DNA of 64,000 nt from Epinephelus fuscoguttatus (GCF_011397635.1 NC_064757.1:31945339-32009338), one strand, 5' to 3'; positions 1 to 14,177 are shown, counted from the stretch's first letter. Numbers and translations are program-made. The notes: a model not told the origin generated them from the sequence alone.

Positions 1-1660
1 CTTGCAGTACACACGCACAAGCCCACACACTATGTATAACTATTTCAAAGCATGCACAGTACCTTTTACATTACATTTCTCACGAATTAATTTAATTATA
101 TAATGTAAAAGTACTGTAGTGTAATGCATGATTTGTTGAAAAGATTGACCTGAAGTCCACTACAAGGGACTTGAGATGTTTCTTACATCCCAGTTACTTA
201 AATTATGTTAAAAAAAAATCTAAACTTCCAAACATTTTTCCTTTTGGGTCTCAGGAAGACATCACAAAATGTTTTTATAACAACACTTAATATGTTTTAA
301 ATGATTTTAGGGTTTTACAGAAAAAATCAGGGGACATCTTATTATTCACTAATTTTAGACAATAGTGCCTATCAAATATGTAGTGTTAGATTTCCTGCCT
401 TTACTGATTTATCCCAGTGTAGTCCGGTTTCTTGTGTGCATGTAAATGTAGTCATTGTAAATTGTAAGCATTACAGTAATGATCATTCATCTCTTTAAGT
501 GTCTCTCAGCAGAACAAATGTATCTGACTCAAGTATTTGTTTGGTTCGATCAGATTAGTTGAAGTGGCTCTTAGGTATACGTGCCTGAGTCCCTCTATAC
601 AGTCCAGTACAGTGTGGCGTGGCACCCTGCCTTCCTTTGAGGTCAGAGTGCCAGCAGCCAAGAACCTGCCACAAAGCCGGGTGCTGGAGGATGATTGATA
701 ACCCCCAGCGTTTCTCCCACAGTATTTATTAGTTTGTTTTTTTGCGGGGCACTTTCTCACCGTTTGGAGCCATTTGTCTCTCAGTAAATGGGAACCCCCA
801 CCACCACCACCACCACCACCACCACCACCACCTCTCAACTCTCGTCCAATCCTCTCTCCTATTATTGGGGGGAAACAGCTTGTACAGAACAATATAAGTT
901 TCCTGCAATGTGTTGAGACTGTTCCACTGACAAGACACAACCTGCTGCCCTGCGTAGTTCAGGCTCACGGACAAAGTTATCAAACCTTCCGTCATTCAGC
1001 TTTCATCCCTTTATTTCAGCTTGCCTCTCACCCAGTCCTTCCTCTCCTGGCAGTGCGTCACTCAGCTGCCTCTTACTTTCTTCCTCTGTGTCTTTGTGTC
1101 CTCTTTTTTTTAATTTGCTCTAATGCCAATTTCCCTCACTGAGGTCGCTGTGGTCTCTAGCTCATAAGTTGCCCTGAGGAGGGTATATTGAGGGACTGAT
1201 CCTCTCAGTCTGGGACCTTGCAGTCATATCCTGTGCAGGGCTTTAGTCTCGAACTGCTTTACTCACTGTTTTATGTTTGAGTACAGAGGACGGTACACAG
1301 CTGGTTTGGACTGGAATCCTTATGGAAGCAAAAACGTACAAATGCCTTCTTTTGTCTTAACAGAAGAGTGCCTTTGTGTCTGTTTCTTTCATATTATAGC
1401 TAGAGCGATCAATTGATTAGTTAAATGACTGAAAGTTAAATCCTCTTTACACAGGGATCACGTGCTAGCATAACATGCTGGCGTTTCGAAAACAAGAAGC
1501 ATGACATGTAACACAACAGCATCCCCACTAGTGTGTAAGCTTTTATAATGAACGGCAAAGTGGAAAAATGGCACAATATTTCTGCCTTGAACAGGTTGTG
1601 TAAAAAGGGCTTTAATCTGCAATCTCATTTAAGTCTATTTTTTTGTCTCAAGATTCAACC
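1..1660. other. Non-coding stretch, upstream intron/intergenic
   Basis: No exon, RNA gene or clear transposon is recognised. The only strong structure is a (CCA)n trinucleotide run near 798-832, which creates long proline and tryptophan/glycine reading frames on the two strands that are artefacts. The stretch lies upstream of the first septin exon found and may be intron of that gene or intergenic DNA. Confidence 0.5.
798..832. repeat. (CCA)n microsatellite
   Basis: About 11-12 uninterrupted CCA units. It produces poly-proline and poly-glycine/tryptophan frames that should not be taken as genes. Confidence 0.95.
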
Positions 1661-1935
1661 CAATTGCCAGAATAAATGATGCCATTGTACATCTCTTAAA
1701 ACCACAGATATGTAACATTTGTATGTTATCATGTAGCAGATATGTCGATACTTCAAATTTCTTTACATTTTAACGAAGCTATGCTTATGTGAAGGCACAA
1801 AAAACACCTGGTTAGGGTGAGAAAAAGATCATGTTTTGGCTGAAAATACTTGCTTTTGTCATCACAACCATTGCAGGAAACGCCCCAATGCCTCACTACA
1901 AAACAGCCAGCTTTGTCCCGCTAGTCCCGAACCAT
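1660..1935. repeat. Dispersed repeat, copy A (related to 32,220-32,540)
   Basis: The stretch shares an ordered series of motifs with 32,220-32,540: 'GCCATTGTACATCTCT', 'ATGTAGC(A/G)GATA', 'GGCACAAAAA', 'GGTTAGG', 'AAAAGAT', 'GGCTGAAAATAC', and 'CTACAAAACA' near the end. I recognise this as a common fish dispersed repeat but cannot name the family. Boundaries are approximate. Confidence 0.6.
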
Positions 1936-3213
1936 GTTTTTTAACCTGCGCAAAATTAATTTGACACAATGGGAAGACAGTGGCTATTGTCCAATGGCGG
2001 TGCACAAGGCAAATATCAACCAATACTGATGTTCAGATGATATAGGTGCCTAGTGATATCTCTTTTTCTCTTTTGTGTAAAGACTAAAGGCTGCTCTCCT
2101 GAACCAGAGGTCAGTGATGGCTAAAGAGCCCAGCTCCTGCTCTGTTCCCACACAAGGCAGTTGATCTCTTCTGACCTCTGCTCCCTTCTGTTTTCCTCCA
2201 TTCTGTGCCTTCTCCTCACATCTCATTCTTTCTCTCAGCTGGCCCGGCCTCTTGTCCTCAAACATGTCTGCTCTTCTGTCCCCCATGCAGAATCCCTCCT
2301 CCCTCAGGTTTTTCTCATCATACACCATTTTTCATCCCCGGCACTGGCACAGTTTTCCCCTCATTGTCTGACTTGCTGTCCTCTTCCCCAGCTGCTCCAT
2401 CTGACTCCCACTGTGTGAACCAGCTCTACTGCTCCACTGGGAAACATTATCAGTGCTGGGACTGTTCGTACTGGACAGTATTGTCACCAGGTTTTCTTAA
2501 ATGGCAATAACAGAAAGTGAAGTAGTTTTAACACTTCAGTAATCCGAAAAAAGGAAATTATGAGGCAGCAGATCAATGATGTGTAATTGTGTTCAACTCC
2601 ATTTTTAATGTTCGTTCTTTGTACATGTTTAGACAGGCGCCCCATGAGTAAAGGTGGAGTGGGGATTACTTCACTGCTTCTGTGTGTGTTTCTAAGAGTA
2701 TGAGTCCCTGGTCAGCTCATGCCCGATCCTTTTCCTGCCAGTGTTTCCAACACGCGGACATATTTATTTTTCTGCCCTCCAGCGGTCATTGTGCCGGGGC
2801 ATGCTCCACGTCTCTGCAGATTTAAAACAATAAATATGTCTTTTTCTTCATGTAGCGAGCAGCTCAATTACACACAATCATCTGTTCTCAAGTGAAAAAA
2901 GTACAAGCCAGCTATGGTGTGAAAACAGCAGGTTTCCTTGTTAAGAGGGCCAACCTGAAAAGATGGTTTCCGGACTTTGCCGTGCTGCTAATGAGTCACT
3001 TTCTGCTGTTGAGTTCGTCGTTGAGACCCTTTTGATTACCAGACCAAGTCACAAAAACCTGATGTGTGCTTGAAATCCTAAACTCACACTGTCCCCTTGT
3101 AAATCTCACTTAGACAAGATTACTTGAATAGCTCGATTGTTCCTCACCATGCTCTTTGATCAGAGGGAGAGGTGGGTGGTCTAAACTGTACTAATACTTA
3201 GCCCAGACAATAG

Positions 3214-3267
<54 letters not shown>

Positions 3268-4860
3268 ACGTGCACGCATGCGTGCAAGTGTGTTGATCAC
3301 CATAACTCAAATGATGCCTTCACGTTGCCATGGTTGTGGTAACTTCCTCTGTACTTTCCATCTTTGCCATTAGAGCAAAATCCAGCTGTTTTTTTCCCGG
3401 TCTGTTCTGGACGGTCCACTCGGTCTCAGACTCTGACCAAATATATCTGGAATGTGTTTCTGTGCATGCGGGCAAGTGTCTTTAATCCTGTGAACAGAAA
3501 GGTATTGTTTTCCCCGTGCTGCTGCGTGTCAGAATCTGTGCTGTATGGGTACTTTTTAGGATGAGATGATATTTGAACAGTCAGAGGGATTTGCTCTGTA
3601 CATGGTCTGAAGTTCATCCTTCATCTCTGGTGATCCATCGGCCTCCTGGAGCTACAAAGCTCCACACACGTCAACTCTTTTCCTACTCCAGACGCCAGAT
3701 TATACGAGTTCACAAAGTGAGGCAGCAGTTCACTATGTGAAAGTGTGTGTGTTTGTGTAGAAGGCTGGTATGAAGTCTAAATCCCTCTGACCCCCCTGGA
3801 TCAGGTATTGTTGGGGCTCCCTCACCCCCTCAGACTCCCTGCAGGCAGGAGAGAGCCGGTTAGTTGAAAGGCGTTTCCTGGCAAGAGAGAAGTATGTGTT
3901 CTCATGTGTCTTAAGGTTAGCAAATTAAGTTTGGAAACTAAAGAACAGTAGTAGAAATCCAGAAAAGGAATCAGTTTTTTCTTTCATGCTGTCAGACCTC
4001 TTGTTGTTTGTCTTGTAATCTTGTAATTGAGGTTTGTAATATGTGTTGTTTGAAATATTGATTATAATGACGCACAGCTCAGAACTGTAGTGTAAATATT
4101 TATATGTGTTGGCAGATTTACTTAAAAGCCACTTTGAAGCCTTGTGTGAGAGACTAAATTGTAGCTTTTTTTTTTTTTTTCTTAAAGAGAAGCAGAAGAT
4201 GTTGGAGCAACCTTTCACTTCAAATTATTTTCTGTCTCTGTACACTTAGATCTACACTTGGAGATGCTGGTACTCATCACAGTTTTTTTCTCTTTATCAA
4301 AAAGTATATTTGCCCTTTATTTTATGAGGGACGAGACCATATTTCTGCTTGTCCAGATCTCATGAAATAGTTTATTGGCTGGACAGTTGGAATTCCTTGG
4401 AAAGCCTTCCTAACACCGCAAAGTACAAATATTAATGGCCTCAAAATAATATATCAACAGGCCTAAATAAACTAATATGGCAGACGAGCCTTTCTAACAC
4501 AATTAGATGATGACAGATTGAAAAGGAGATAAAAGAATTAAGTTGCTCACTCACCGAAACATGGTTTTATAGCACACAAGTACAGCTTATTTGACGTGTT
4601 TATCGCCAAAACAGCGGCCCAGGCTAAAGAGCCTCCCCTCAGGTGCACAGGAGGGCATTGCTGTTGTTGGTACGTTTGATAATTTTTCCTCTATCTGCCC
4701 AGTAACAACAAAATTGTTTAATTAATAACCGTATCATGAATTTATTTGAAGTAAAGTGGTAAATTATTGCAATACAGAAAAACGTAATGTAATCATGGCA
4801 ACCAACACTGGTCATACCTGAAATAACTTGTTTTGTGATAAATTTAATTAGTATGTGATG
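1936..4860. other. Non-coding stretch with one (GT)n tract
   Basis: No exon recognised. A C/T-rich tract at 2,160-2,400 and a (TG)n tract at 3,215-3,266 are the only marked compositional features. Open frames here are short and lack family resemblance. Confidence 0.5.
3215..3266. repeat. (TG)n microsatellite
   Basis: About 26 uninterrupted TG units followed by the alternating purine-pyrimidine 'CACGTGCACGCATGCGTGCA', so the Z-DNA-prone stretch is longer than the pure repeat. Confidence 0.95.
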
Positions 4861-4862
4861 AC

Positions 4863-4882
4863 CTATAATAATAATAATAATA

Positions 4883-4917
<35 letters not shown>

Positions 4918-5281
4918 AATAATAATAATAATCTTTATTTATAAATCACTTTTCAAAACAGAGTTACAAAGTGAAGAAAGAACTGATAAAAACACTTTAG
5001 TAAGTAAAGACAGAGGAAATAAAAGACAGTCTAAATTAACTTAAAACTCGAGTAAAATCAGGAAGGGCTCCACGATGAAGGTATGTTTGAAGAAGGGACA
5101 TAAAAGAGCTCTCTGACTCGGCCGAACTGATTTCCTCGGGCAGATTGTTCCAGAGCCTCGGGGCCCCAACAGCAAACCCTCTGTCTCCTTTAGTTTTCAG
5201 CTGGGCCTCTGGAACAGACAACAGACCTCTGTCCGAGGACCTCAAAGTACATCCTGAGGTCAGAGAAAGCCACATTTATTA
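4863..5281 (-). mobile_element. 5'-truncated L2-like LINE 3' end
   Basis: Read on the minus strand, the first part (5,275 down to 5,036) encodes a typical C-terminal tail of fish L2-type reverse transcriptase polyproteins, with 'GAPRLWNNLPEEI' and 'SSFMSLLQTYL'. It is followed by a 3' end reading 'TGAAAAGTGATTTATAAATAAAG' in two pieces and a terminal (ATT/ATC)n tail at 4,868-4,934. This order (polyprotein tail, short 3' UTR, simple-repeat tail) is that of a 5'-truncated non-LTR insertion. The protein start is missing, so it cannot be active. Confidence 0.75.
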
Positions 5282-8200
5282 AATAGATTTTGATTGAGTG
5301 AAACAGCACTTTTTCTCTTTTTATGTGAAGATTAATTTTGTAATAGTTTTTTTATGATGTTACCAGAAGTGATGTTTCAGGGGAGGTGGCACACCTCCAC
5401 TATAAAACACAGTGGAGATCCTGGTAATACAACTTCATGTGTGTGACTACAGTTTATTAGCCAAGCATGACTGTAAACAACATGTAGGAAATATAAAACA
5501 ATCAGGCAAACATAAACAAGCAAATCAACATGAAATCACCAAACACAACATGAATGTGTCACTGAAACAATTTTGAATACTGAATATGATGAAATAAAAT
5601 GCGCTTCTTCAAATGATACTTCACTTTCATGCAAAACTCTCACCTTGATTGTAATCTTACATTATTATTTAAAACTGCTGATGTATAAGGTGTAAGTAAG
5701 GTAGGAATTTCAGAGATGTCTGTGTCAATTAAATAAATTTAGAATGTGCAAACCAAGCAGTTGTTTTATTCACCGTTATGTAGAGACAGAGTTGGACCTA
5801 CAGGAGTCTCACAGGGGACAGAGAGCACTCTACAGAATGGATTAAACGCTCGCCATGGCCAGGATTTCCCGTTAATAAACTCTGCAGTCATGGAAAAAGA
5901 GGGCCCCTGTCTGTGAAGGTGTTTTCTCAGCATGATACAAGCTTTAAAAGCGACTGAAAGCTGATCAGATCAACCACTTCTAATGGCAGTGATGCACCAT
6001 CTCATTCCCATGGCTGCTCTGCAGAAGCTGGCAGGCAGCTGTGAGGTTACATAAACGTTACATAAAAGTGCTGCTGGTCTGGTCCCTCCGAGTTCCCGAT
6101 CCTTGCTCTTCTCAATCAGGGTTGATTAGTGTGGAGATGTAGTTTCATTGTTTTGTTTTGTGGATTTTTTTCCTTTCTCTCTGTGTTGTTGATTTCCTAA
6201 GAATGCTCTGGTGCATGTTTCTACTTCCAAGTATTGTTCCCTGTCAGAGTTTTAGTTTAATGGATACAAACACCATGCCAGGCCAGAGGAGGCTCAGCTC
6301 TGTCCTCAACAATCATGCTACAACTGTGTTATTGTGAGTGTGTGCTTGTGGCTACCTGTTGAATGCCAGGACTGAACCACAATCTCCTCTTCTGTCTCTT
6401 TGCTCTTTTCTGCAGCAGCTATTTGTTTTCTGCCAGTTTTGTTTGTTCAGGATTCATTTGTCATTGCTTAACAGGTGTTTGACTCATTCATATTTTTGTG
6501 GGTTTGCCTCTGAGAATGAACAAATGGTGAAAATATTATTCTCTCAGGTTGACATGATGAAACAGTGACATGAAACGGTTGATCCCTGTAATGATGGGTT
6601 TGCACCCTCACCCTGTTTCATTATGATTGGAGGTTTTGGTTAAATTTGCTGTGCAGTTGCAGAAAAACTGCTTAGCCATCTCTCCCACGACTTCACCCTG
6701 TGTAATTATATCTATGTATAGACCTGTGGTATGCTATATTTGGGTTACACATAACCGCTACAGTATTTAATACTGCTATTCCTAGAAATGAACGAGCTGG
6801 ACTCTAAAATGGAAACACACGCCTCACCTGCATTTGTGTCATTTCTAACCCGTTTTCTGGCTGGACAACATCGACCTCCACCCTCTCACTTATCATAACG
6901 GCCCAGCATGATGGAATATTTCCACAAACAATGCTTCATATTCAGCGTTGTGAGCCAGAAACATAAAGCGATAAATCGCTGGCTTCCTCTTCTAATTAAT
7001 ACCGAGGCAGAGTCTTGTGTGGCATTGTTTGTCTGCTGCCCTGACAGCATTGAGTGGACCTGCACAGCCAACCATAACAACACAGGGAGAGGTGGGGGTG
7101 GTGGGGTGGGTGTATTATAGCCGGACAGGATGGTCATAAAATCAAAATGGCTCCCACTGCCAACATCTCCATGCCAATGAAAATACACAGCTTTGAGGAG
7201 GAGGAGAGGCCGGTGTAACATACGGGGTTAGGGCCTACATTGTGTACAGTTAATCAGCAGGAGACAACAGGGATTTGGAGCAGGCAGTGATTTTGACATC
7301 TGATGATCCCTGAAAGGTCTTGATTATAGGTGTCAGGCTGTACTAAGCACATGTTACGGAACAGAATAATTCAGGTAAACAGCCATTTTGCAGCTTTTGG
7401 CTTACCACGGTCTGGAAACAGATGATGACAGACAACGGACTTATGTTTGTCTGATTTACCAGATACTGTTTCAGAATATTAAATGGTAATTTACATTCAT
7501 AAATCTGATACACTGCCCTGATAGTTGATTGGTGGTCTTCCACTTTGGTTTTTCCAGTTTTATTGCATTTTTATCTGAGTTTATCGTCACCTTATCTACT
7601 TGTGCGACTGGATTTGTTGTTTGTTTCATTTTTTCCTGCCATTGTGTCATACATGTTTATTTTCCCACTGAGCGCAGAGTTTCCCAAAATTCTTTATGCT
7701 CTGCCCCAACGGAGCGATGTTTATCCAGCCTCCATGTTCGACAGATCTGTAAATCATGCGTGTTTGAGTGAATGAAGGAAAAAGAGGCTCTGCTCCTGAG
7801 TCACGCTCTCCTCTGAGTCCTGCAAAGTCTGTTTGTTTTTAGATCTGCCCCACAACAATACCCGAGCCTCACCACACACACTATCTCACACACACTGTGC
7901 GCAGAGCTCACTGAGAAAACAAGCGACAGCCATAACAAGAGCTCAAACAGGAGCTGCGCTCGGTAGGAAAACCTGTGCTCACTTCCCAGGCTCCTGGCTG
8001 ACTGACCACTGTCCTATTATACACTACAGTACATGAAAGTCCCCAAAAAGTCAGGAAAACAACACTTGACATTTTTTGGCTCCTTTACATAAGACTACAT
8101 TGTGGATTTAAAAATTCTCCTCTCTGGAAAACAAAAGGAAAATGCAGCTTTGATGTTTAGAATAATAAATACTGACATCTGTCCCTGAGGTAGTGGGGAA

Positions 8201-8506
8201 GAAAGCTCCTTTGTTTCAACTTGTTTCTTCACCGGTCGGCCTGTGAAGAAAGGAGGGTGAGAACTTTGTTTCTGTCTCTGAAACACACACAGACCGTTAT
8301 TATTTTTCACCTGTCTACTCTTTCTGTCTCACCCCTCTTTTCCTCCATGGGGGGCTTTAATTAAATGTGTTGCTGCAACAACTGGTACTCACTCACACCC
8401 TCCTATTAGTCTATAGAGCTCTCTTACTTTCTGTTTACGGGTCAGAGCGGCAGCTGTTATTTTGCCCATATAACTTAGAGTTTACAGTGAATACACACGA
8501 TTTTAT

Positions 8507-8555
<49 letters not shown>

Positions 8556-9270
8556 GATAAATTACAGAAATCTGTGTCATGCTGGGATTAGCTGTTGTTT
8601 TTACTGACTTTACATTCAAGTTATATTGTTTTATTTTAGATAAGATAAACTGCAGTACAGGTACCAAAGCGTAGTATGGACGTCTTTGAAAACAGATACT
8701 TAAAAGTAAAAAAAATCCTGTATATATAGAGAGAACTGGAGAGGTGTAAGTGACATTTTAGGAAAAAATGTGTTATATCTTTCAAATGAAAGCTCTCAGT
8801 GATCTTTTTCTACTGCCAAAGGGTACCTTTGAACTCTAAGTTATTAATCAAAACACAAGACTTAACACTTAACTCATTGAAGTATTCTGGGCCAAAAAGG
8901 GTGCAAGTGCACATACTAAAAAATATTTTTTTCAGTAAATATCAAAATATTGTACATTAAGTATATTGTCATCTACACATTTATGAAGTTTTAATATTGA
9001 AGAATAAATTCAATAAACAAAGTCAGGACAAAGTACAGTCATTTTCTTGTTTTGGTTGTCCTGTAAAGTTGGTCAAATGTCGCTTATGCCCCTCTGGTTC
9101 TCACCCCTATACTATATACATTATCAGCATATACTACACACAAAATAAAGCATGAACACAATATTTAATGGTATAAAAACAATGTATACATAAATCCTCA
9201 ATTTGCGCGAAACATGGCCTTATTCGATGTAAGCTTATACTCCGTACTTACTACACTAAGGCTCAGTTAG
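5282..9270. other. Non-coding stretch
   Basis: No exon or RNA gene recognised. It contains a guanine-rich spot at 7,083-7,110 and an (AT)n tract at about 8,504-8,553. Short open frames show no family resemblance. Confidence 0.5.
8504..8553. repeat. (AT)n / TATATC microsatellite
   Basis: TATATC units running into a pure AT tract of about 30 nt. Confidence 0.9.
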
Positions 9271-9274
9271 CAAA

Positions 9275-10025
9275 AAAAAAGTATGAGAATGTTGCCCCAG
9301 CATGTGATAAATGTCAACAGTCCGCCTGCAAATCTTGTTAACTCTTATTGGCTCTGTCCTTCGCTTTGCAAATATTGGGCAGATTGTTTTGCTACCCTGT
9401 CAGAAGTTATGGTGGAGCAAATTGAACCTAATGCTCTTTGTGCTTTATTTGGTATTTCTCCCTCATCATCTTCTCCACACAATCCCCAAAAGGATATAGC
9501 CTTTACAACCCTATTGGCCAGACAGCTAGTACTGATCACCTGGAAATCAACTCTCATACTCTCCGTATAAGGGACATCCTATATTTTATCAGACTGGAAA
9601 AGATTGGGCACTTGGCTACTGGTTTATCTAAAAAATTTAATGATACTTTTTTTTCTTTTCTTTTCTTTTTCTTTTCTTTTCAGTAAGGTAAAAGGATTAA
9701 GTTCCCCCATAGCGACCTACATATTTGACTGCAAGAGTTGTGTAGCCAGTGTCAGGTGTGTTTGGTACTGCCAGTCTTAACCTGTACTTTTTTTTTTTGT
9801 TTTTTTTTTTACTGACTGATGTTTTTGTTTTTTGTTTTTTCCTTGTTTTGTATTTTTTCCTTGTTGGGGTATTTCCAGTTATGTTGTTGACTCTTCACCT
9901 TCCTTTAGAAAATGCTATTGTACGACTATAATTGACCGACTACATGTACATTTGTACAATGTGCACCTTTGTTTAACTATGGTCTTTTGAAAAACCCAAT
10001 AAATAAAGTTTAAAAAATAAATAAG
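9275..10025 (+). mobile_element. L1-like LINE ORF2 C-terminus and 3' end (decayed)
   Basis: Joined across frame breaks, the plus strand encodes the C-terminal end of a fish L1/Tx1-type ORF2. There is a CDKC zinc-knuckle start (9,310-9,321), then in another frame 'ANLVNSYWLCPSL' with the knuckle histidine replaced by asparagine, 'IEPNALCALFGISP', 'IAFTTLLARQL' and 'IRDILYFIRLEKIGHL'. A pyrimidine-rich 3' UTR with T-runs follows, ending in 'AATAAATAAAGTTTAAAAAAT'-like A-rich sequence near 9,998-10,023. At least two frameshifts are present and everything upstream is missing. It is a 5'-truncated dead copy. Confidence 0.75.
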
Positions 10026-11249
10026 TTTTACAAATGGAGACATTTGTATTAAAAGGTATTTCGAGGGAAAAATGGTCCTTAGTGGCAGTAACACTAAGGG
10101 TGTTTACCTATGTTAGGTAATTTATTTTTCAAAGTCACCCAAGTGGGCTTACAAGACACTACAAAGGCAACAAAAACAAGAGCAATAATATAATGCTAGG
10201 TAAATGGCAAAGATAATACACCTTCATGCATGTCAAACAAAGTCCAATAATGACAAAGCAGATATGAACACAGTCCTGCTCCTTAGACATTACTGCCATA
10301 AAACAAAAAGACTATACCTTTAACTCATCAAAAATAAAGCACAGTCCTGCGCTGTTGATACTGAGCTTGGTGAAACACTTTGTCAATAAATGGGAACAGA
10401 CATAGAAAACAAACCAGGACATTAAGGAAAAGCCCAGTGGTGTAGTGGAGGGGATTCTCAGGTATACTGGCTGTACCCACCTCTTTTTCTGTCTGTTTAC
10501 AGTATACCAATCTGTCAGTCAAAAAGCCATTGGAATACAAAGGAGAGTGTTCCTACTTCCTCCTCTGTAACCTAACCATCTACCTAGTAGCAAACCCAGC
10601 TTATCAACGACTGCCGCACCACTAGAAAAACCTTTATCTAAGATTGATAGAACAAAAAGTGTGTTTCATTTTCGACCTCTCTCAAATCACACAGGTGACA
10701 TTTTATTTTCCTTCTGGAATTAAGTGGAAACATCTGGTTTCCACTGTCGGGTTAGATACTACACCTCAGTCACATCTCAGCTGGGCACACACTGACCTTT
10801 GTGCTCTGGTCAGATCAGGTTAAAGGTGACATATGTACATGAGTGCTTCGGATGATAAATACGCTTGATCAGACTATGTTCTCAGTTTTGGTTTACACAA
10901 AACTTCTGCTGATCATTTTAAGTTTGTAATTTTTGAATTGTATTGTATTTTTTGGGAAGTCTGTCTTTGGATATGTTGGTTAATCTGTTCCACAGTCAGA
11001 AACTGTCACCCTTATAGTACACTTCACGTGACTCTTTCCTGTTTTCCAATGTGGTGGCTTTCTAGATCATTGGTTTCTGGACTGTTGAGTACAGATTTAT
11101 AATAGAAAGTCGAGCTGATCCTCTGGAGATCTCTGCAGTGACACCCTCACAGGGTTCAACAGTTGACTTTTCCTTGCACAGTGGGGCATGTCGGGGTCAT
11201 GATGAGGTCAAGACACTGCTGGCTCACCCTGTGTTTCTCTTTTTCCCAG
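10026..11249. other. Non-coding stretch before the first septin exon
   Basis: No exon recognised. The septin exon that should precede the one at 11,250 (encoding the AKAD guanine-specificity motif region) was looked for by eye here and further upstream and not found, so it probably lies before the window. Confidence 0.45.
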
Positions 11250-14177
11250 ATCCTGGATGAGATCGCTGAGCATGGGATCAGAATTTACCAGCTACCTGAC
11301 GCCGATTCCGACGAGGATGAGGAGTTCAAGGAGCAGACCAGAGTCCTGAAGGTGAGAAAGGGATACACAGTTGACGTCAGTCAATACAGAACTACGTCAG
11401 ACACTTCCCCCTGCTGGTTTAGTGATAAATACCTTTCTCCTCCTATTCATCCTAGCTTCCTTTTACTTCATGCTCTCCTCTCTGATACCTTTATTTTCCA
11501 TATCCCTTATTCTGACTTTGTTTCTCTCTTGGGATCCTCTGACCTTTATCTTCTTATCTCAGGCAAGCATTCCCTTTGCTGTGATTGGCTCCAATCAGCT
11601 GATTGAGGTAAAGGGGAAGAAGATCCGTGGTCGTCTCTACCCCTGGGGAGTTGTTGAAGTGGAGAACCCTGAGCACAATGACTTCCTCAAACTACGAACA
11701 ATGCTTGTGTGAGTTTCCCTGGCAATAAAACTGCTTAAGTAATAGGATTTTCTGAAGGGAAGTCTTAAAAACCTTCCTCTTCGAACTGGTTGTTAAAGTC
11801 ACTAGAGAAAAATTTACAGCAAAGCTCTACTGCCTCCCCGTGTGCAAAGAAAGCATTGCATGTTTGTTGTTGCAGGACACACATGCAGGACCTGCAGGAA
11901 GTAACTCAGGATCTGCATTATGAGAACTTCCGCTCAGAGAGGCTGAAGAGAGCGGGCAGGTAAGAAAACAATTTATATCACACAAATAGCAGATGAGCTG
12001 CTCTGTTTCAAGCAAGGTTTATAAACTAATGTGTTCTGTTTCTCTGCAGGGCTGTGGACGAGGATGTGCTGGATAAAGATCAGATCCTGCTACAGAAAGA
12101 GGCAGAGGTGAGAACACACACACGGCTTCCCGTCTCATTTTGTGCTAAAATGTGTCTGGTTGTTTAAATGACAGGTGGATATCTGTAAATACAGGTTTGT
12201 GGACTGCTAAAACAGATAAATAGTTAGAGTCAACATTAACATATCATAGGCGTGTTTAAAGAGTTGTAATCATTCAAGCAATCAATCATGTAATCATTCC
12301 TCCTCTCCTCTCCTCATCCTGGCTGTGACTTGTTTACTTCTTGATGCTTCCTTATGCTTCCAGGGGCCCAGGGGTTTCAGTTCATTTCAGTACACAGTCA
12401 AAATCAACTTAAAGAGACTTATAGTCCCTGTGAAACTTAAGTTAGAGCGTCTTTAGCTTCTGCACTGTGACATATTTCTCAGTGAAACAGAATATGTAAG
12501 CGGTGTTCAGTTATAGGAGGGATTTGAATTGAATCCTTTGCATATGGTTGGACTGTTAAAAAGTGGGTGGGCCTAGATTTTAGTGCAATACAGTGCTAAA
12601 GTGGCAAGTGCCGGTCTGTTGGCTCCCAACGCATCTCTCTGTTAGATTAGGAGGAGTAAGAGGCACAAGAGAGAGTTAAATGAATGAGACCACCACATTG
12701 TTTTGAATGAAGACAAAGACTTTGCCCACTGTTATCTCTCTCTCCATATTGCTCTGTTAGCTGCTACAACCCACAAACAGTGAAGTGCGCTCTTATATGA
12801 CCATCGTGGCCAGCAAGTCACCCGAAGTCTCATTTGATTAGATACATTTTGTAAACACTCCTAAATATAGGGAAAGCCATCAGACATTTGAAACTGTTTT
12901 ACAGGAAGAGAGACAACAGGGACTTCGATGAAAAAATGCTCTGATACAGATTTCTTTTACATATATTTGCCATATAACAAGAGATGAATAATCACTAACA
13001 CATTAACACTAACACAATCATTAACAGAGTGTTACTGGATTATAACTGGCAAAATGTATTGTTCATTTCATGGAGACTTTGAATTTTGCTCAACATACTG
13101 TACTTGATGTATCACATATGCACACGTCTGCACTGGTTTTTGTTAAAGTAACAGAACTACACAGGAGTAAAGTAGATCTCTGCCATGGACATTAGTCCAA
13201 AGAATTTATGTTTTTATGAGCAAAATCATAATCACTGTAAGATATGACTGTAGGCTAACTGAATTTTAGGTGGGTATATTACTTGAACCTTTCATCTTTA
13301 AAAATTAAACAGTTTGTCTAAATATTTCAAAAGGTGAAATATGGCTGCATGCTTTTAAAAAATTACTGGCATTATAGAAGGTGTAAACACAGAGAGGTTA
13401 TTTGGCCTAAATATATAAAACTACCATCAAGATCTTTTAAATCCCGATATCTATGTTTCAGTGTACATATGGGCACGTGAGAGTTGTATTAAGACAGACT
13501 TATCCTTTAAAAACACATGATGTTCTGTTTATTTGAACAGTATCCTGAGCACAGTATGTGGTGAAGTGTAAATGCAGAGTCACCCCAATGGTGTTGGAAA
13601 ACTGCCTCGTCATCTTTGTTGTACATAATGCATTATAACATTAACATTACGGCCCTGATTTTACTAGCTGTCAATTCTTCAGTCTGACGACATGTTTGAA
13701 AGATAAAAAAAATCTTTTTTTCTTATGACGCCACTATCTCCCATATGTATTGTTTACATTTTGGGCAATGGAGCCTGAGAGTCACCAGGTAATAACCTGT
13801 TTCCTGATTGCTCTTGATTGGCCTGTTTGTGTTGCTGCTGTAACATACCGTAGTGAGCGGGTGGGGTCCAATCAGAGCTGTTTGTAAACAATGTGCCCAG
13901 GCAGGATATGCCATCACTTCCTGCCTGGATGTCCTGGCCCAGTTTTATGGTGGGAATGACCTCAGTAATGTGAGAAGCCCGAAACACAAAGCTGCAGAGA
14001 CATGGGCTTCATTTGTTTACATGTTTTTAGGATTTTGGGTGGGAGGGAAAGTACTATTGTACTTACGGATGAACTACACATGTCAAGGTTAATTTTACAG
14101 ATCCCTTGTTGCCTCATAATTTCAGGGAAGGAAATGATAAGTTACTCTTATTTCTTAGAAAAGTTTATGGAAAGAAC

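Noticed and set aside
774..1142. 122-codon frame with a poly-proline run (and antisense glycine/tryptophan frames)
   Set aside because: Created by the (CCA)n microsatellite; no family resemblance outside the run.
2050..2510. Overlapping open frames on both strands
   Set aside because: C/T-rich low-complexity sequence; no splice context or recognised domain.
9644..9684. Pyrimidine tract ending in CAG followed by GTAAG-like sequence, looking like splice sites
   Set aside because: Part of the 3' region of an L1-like LINE; no exon continues from it.
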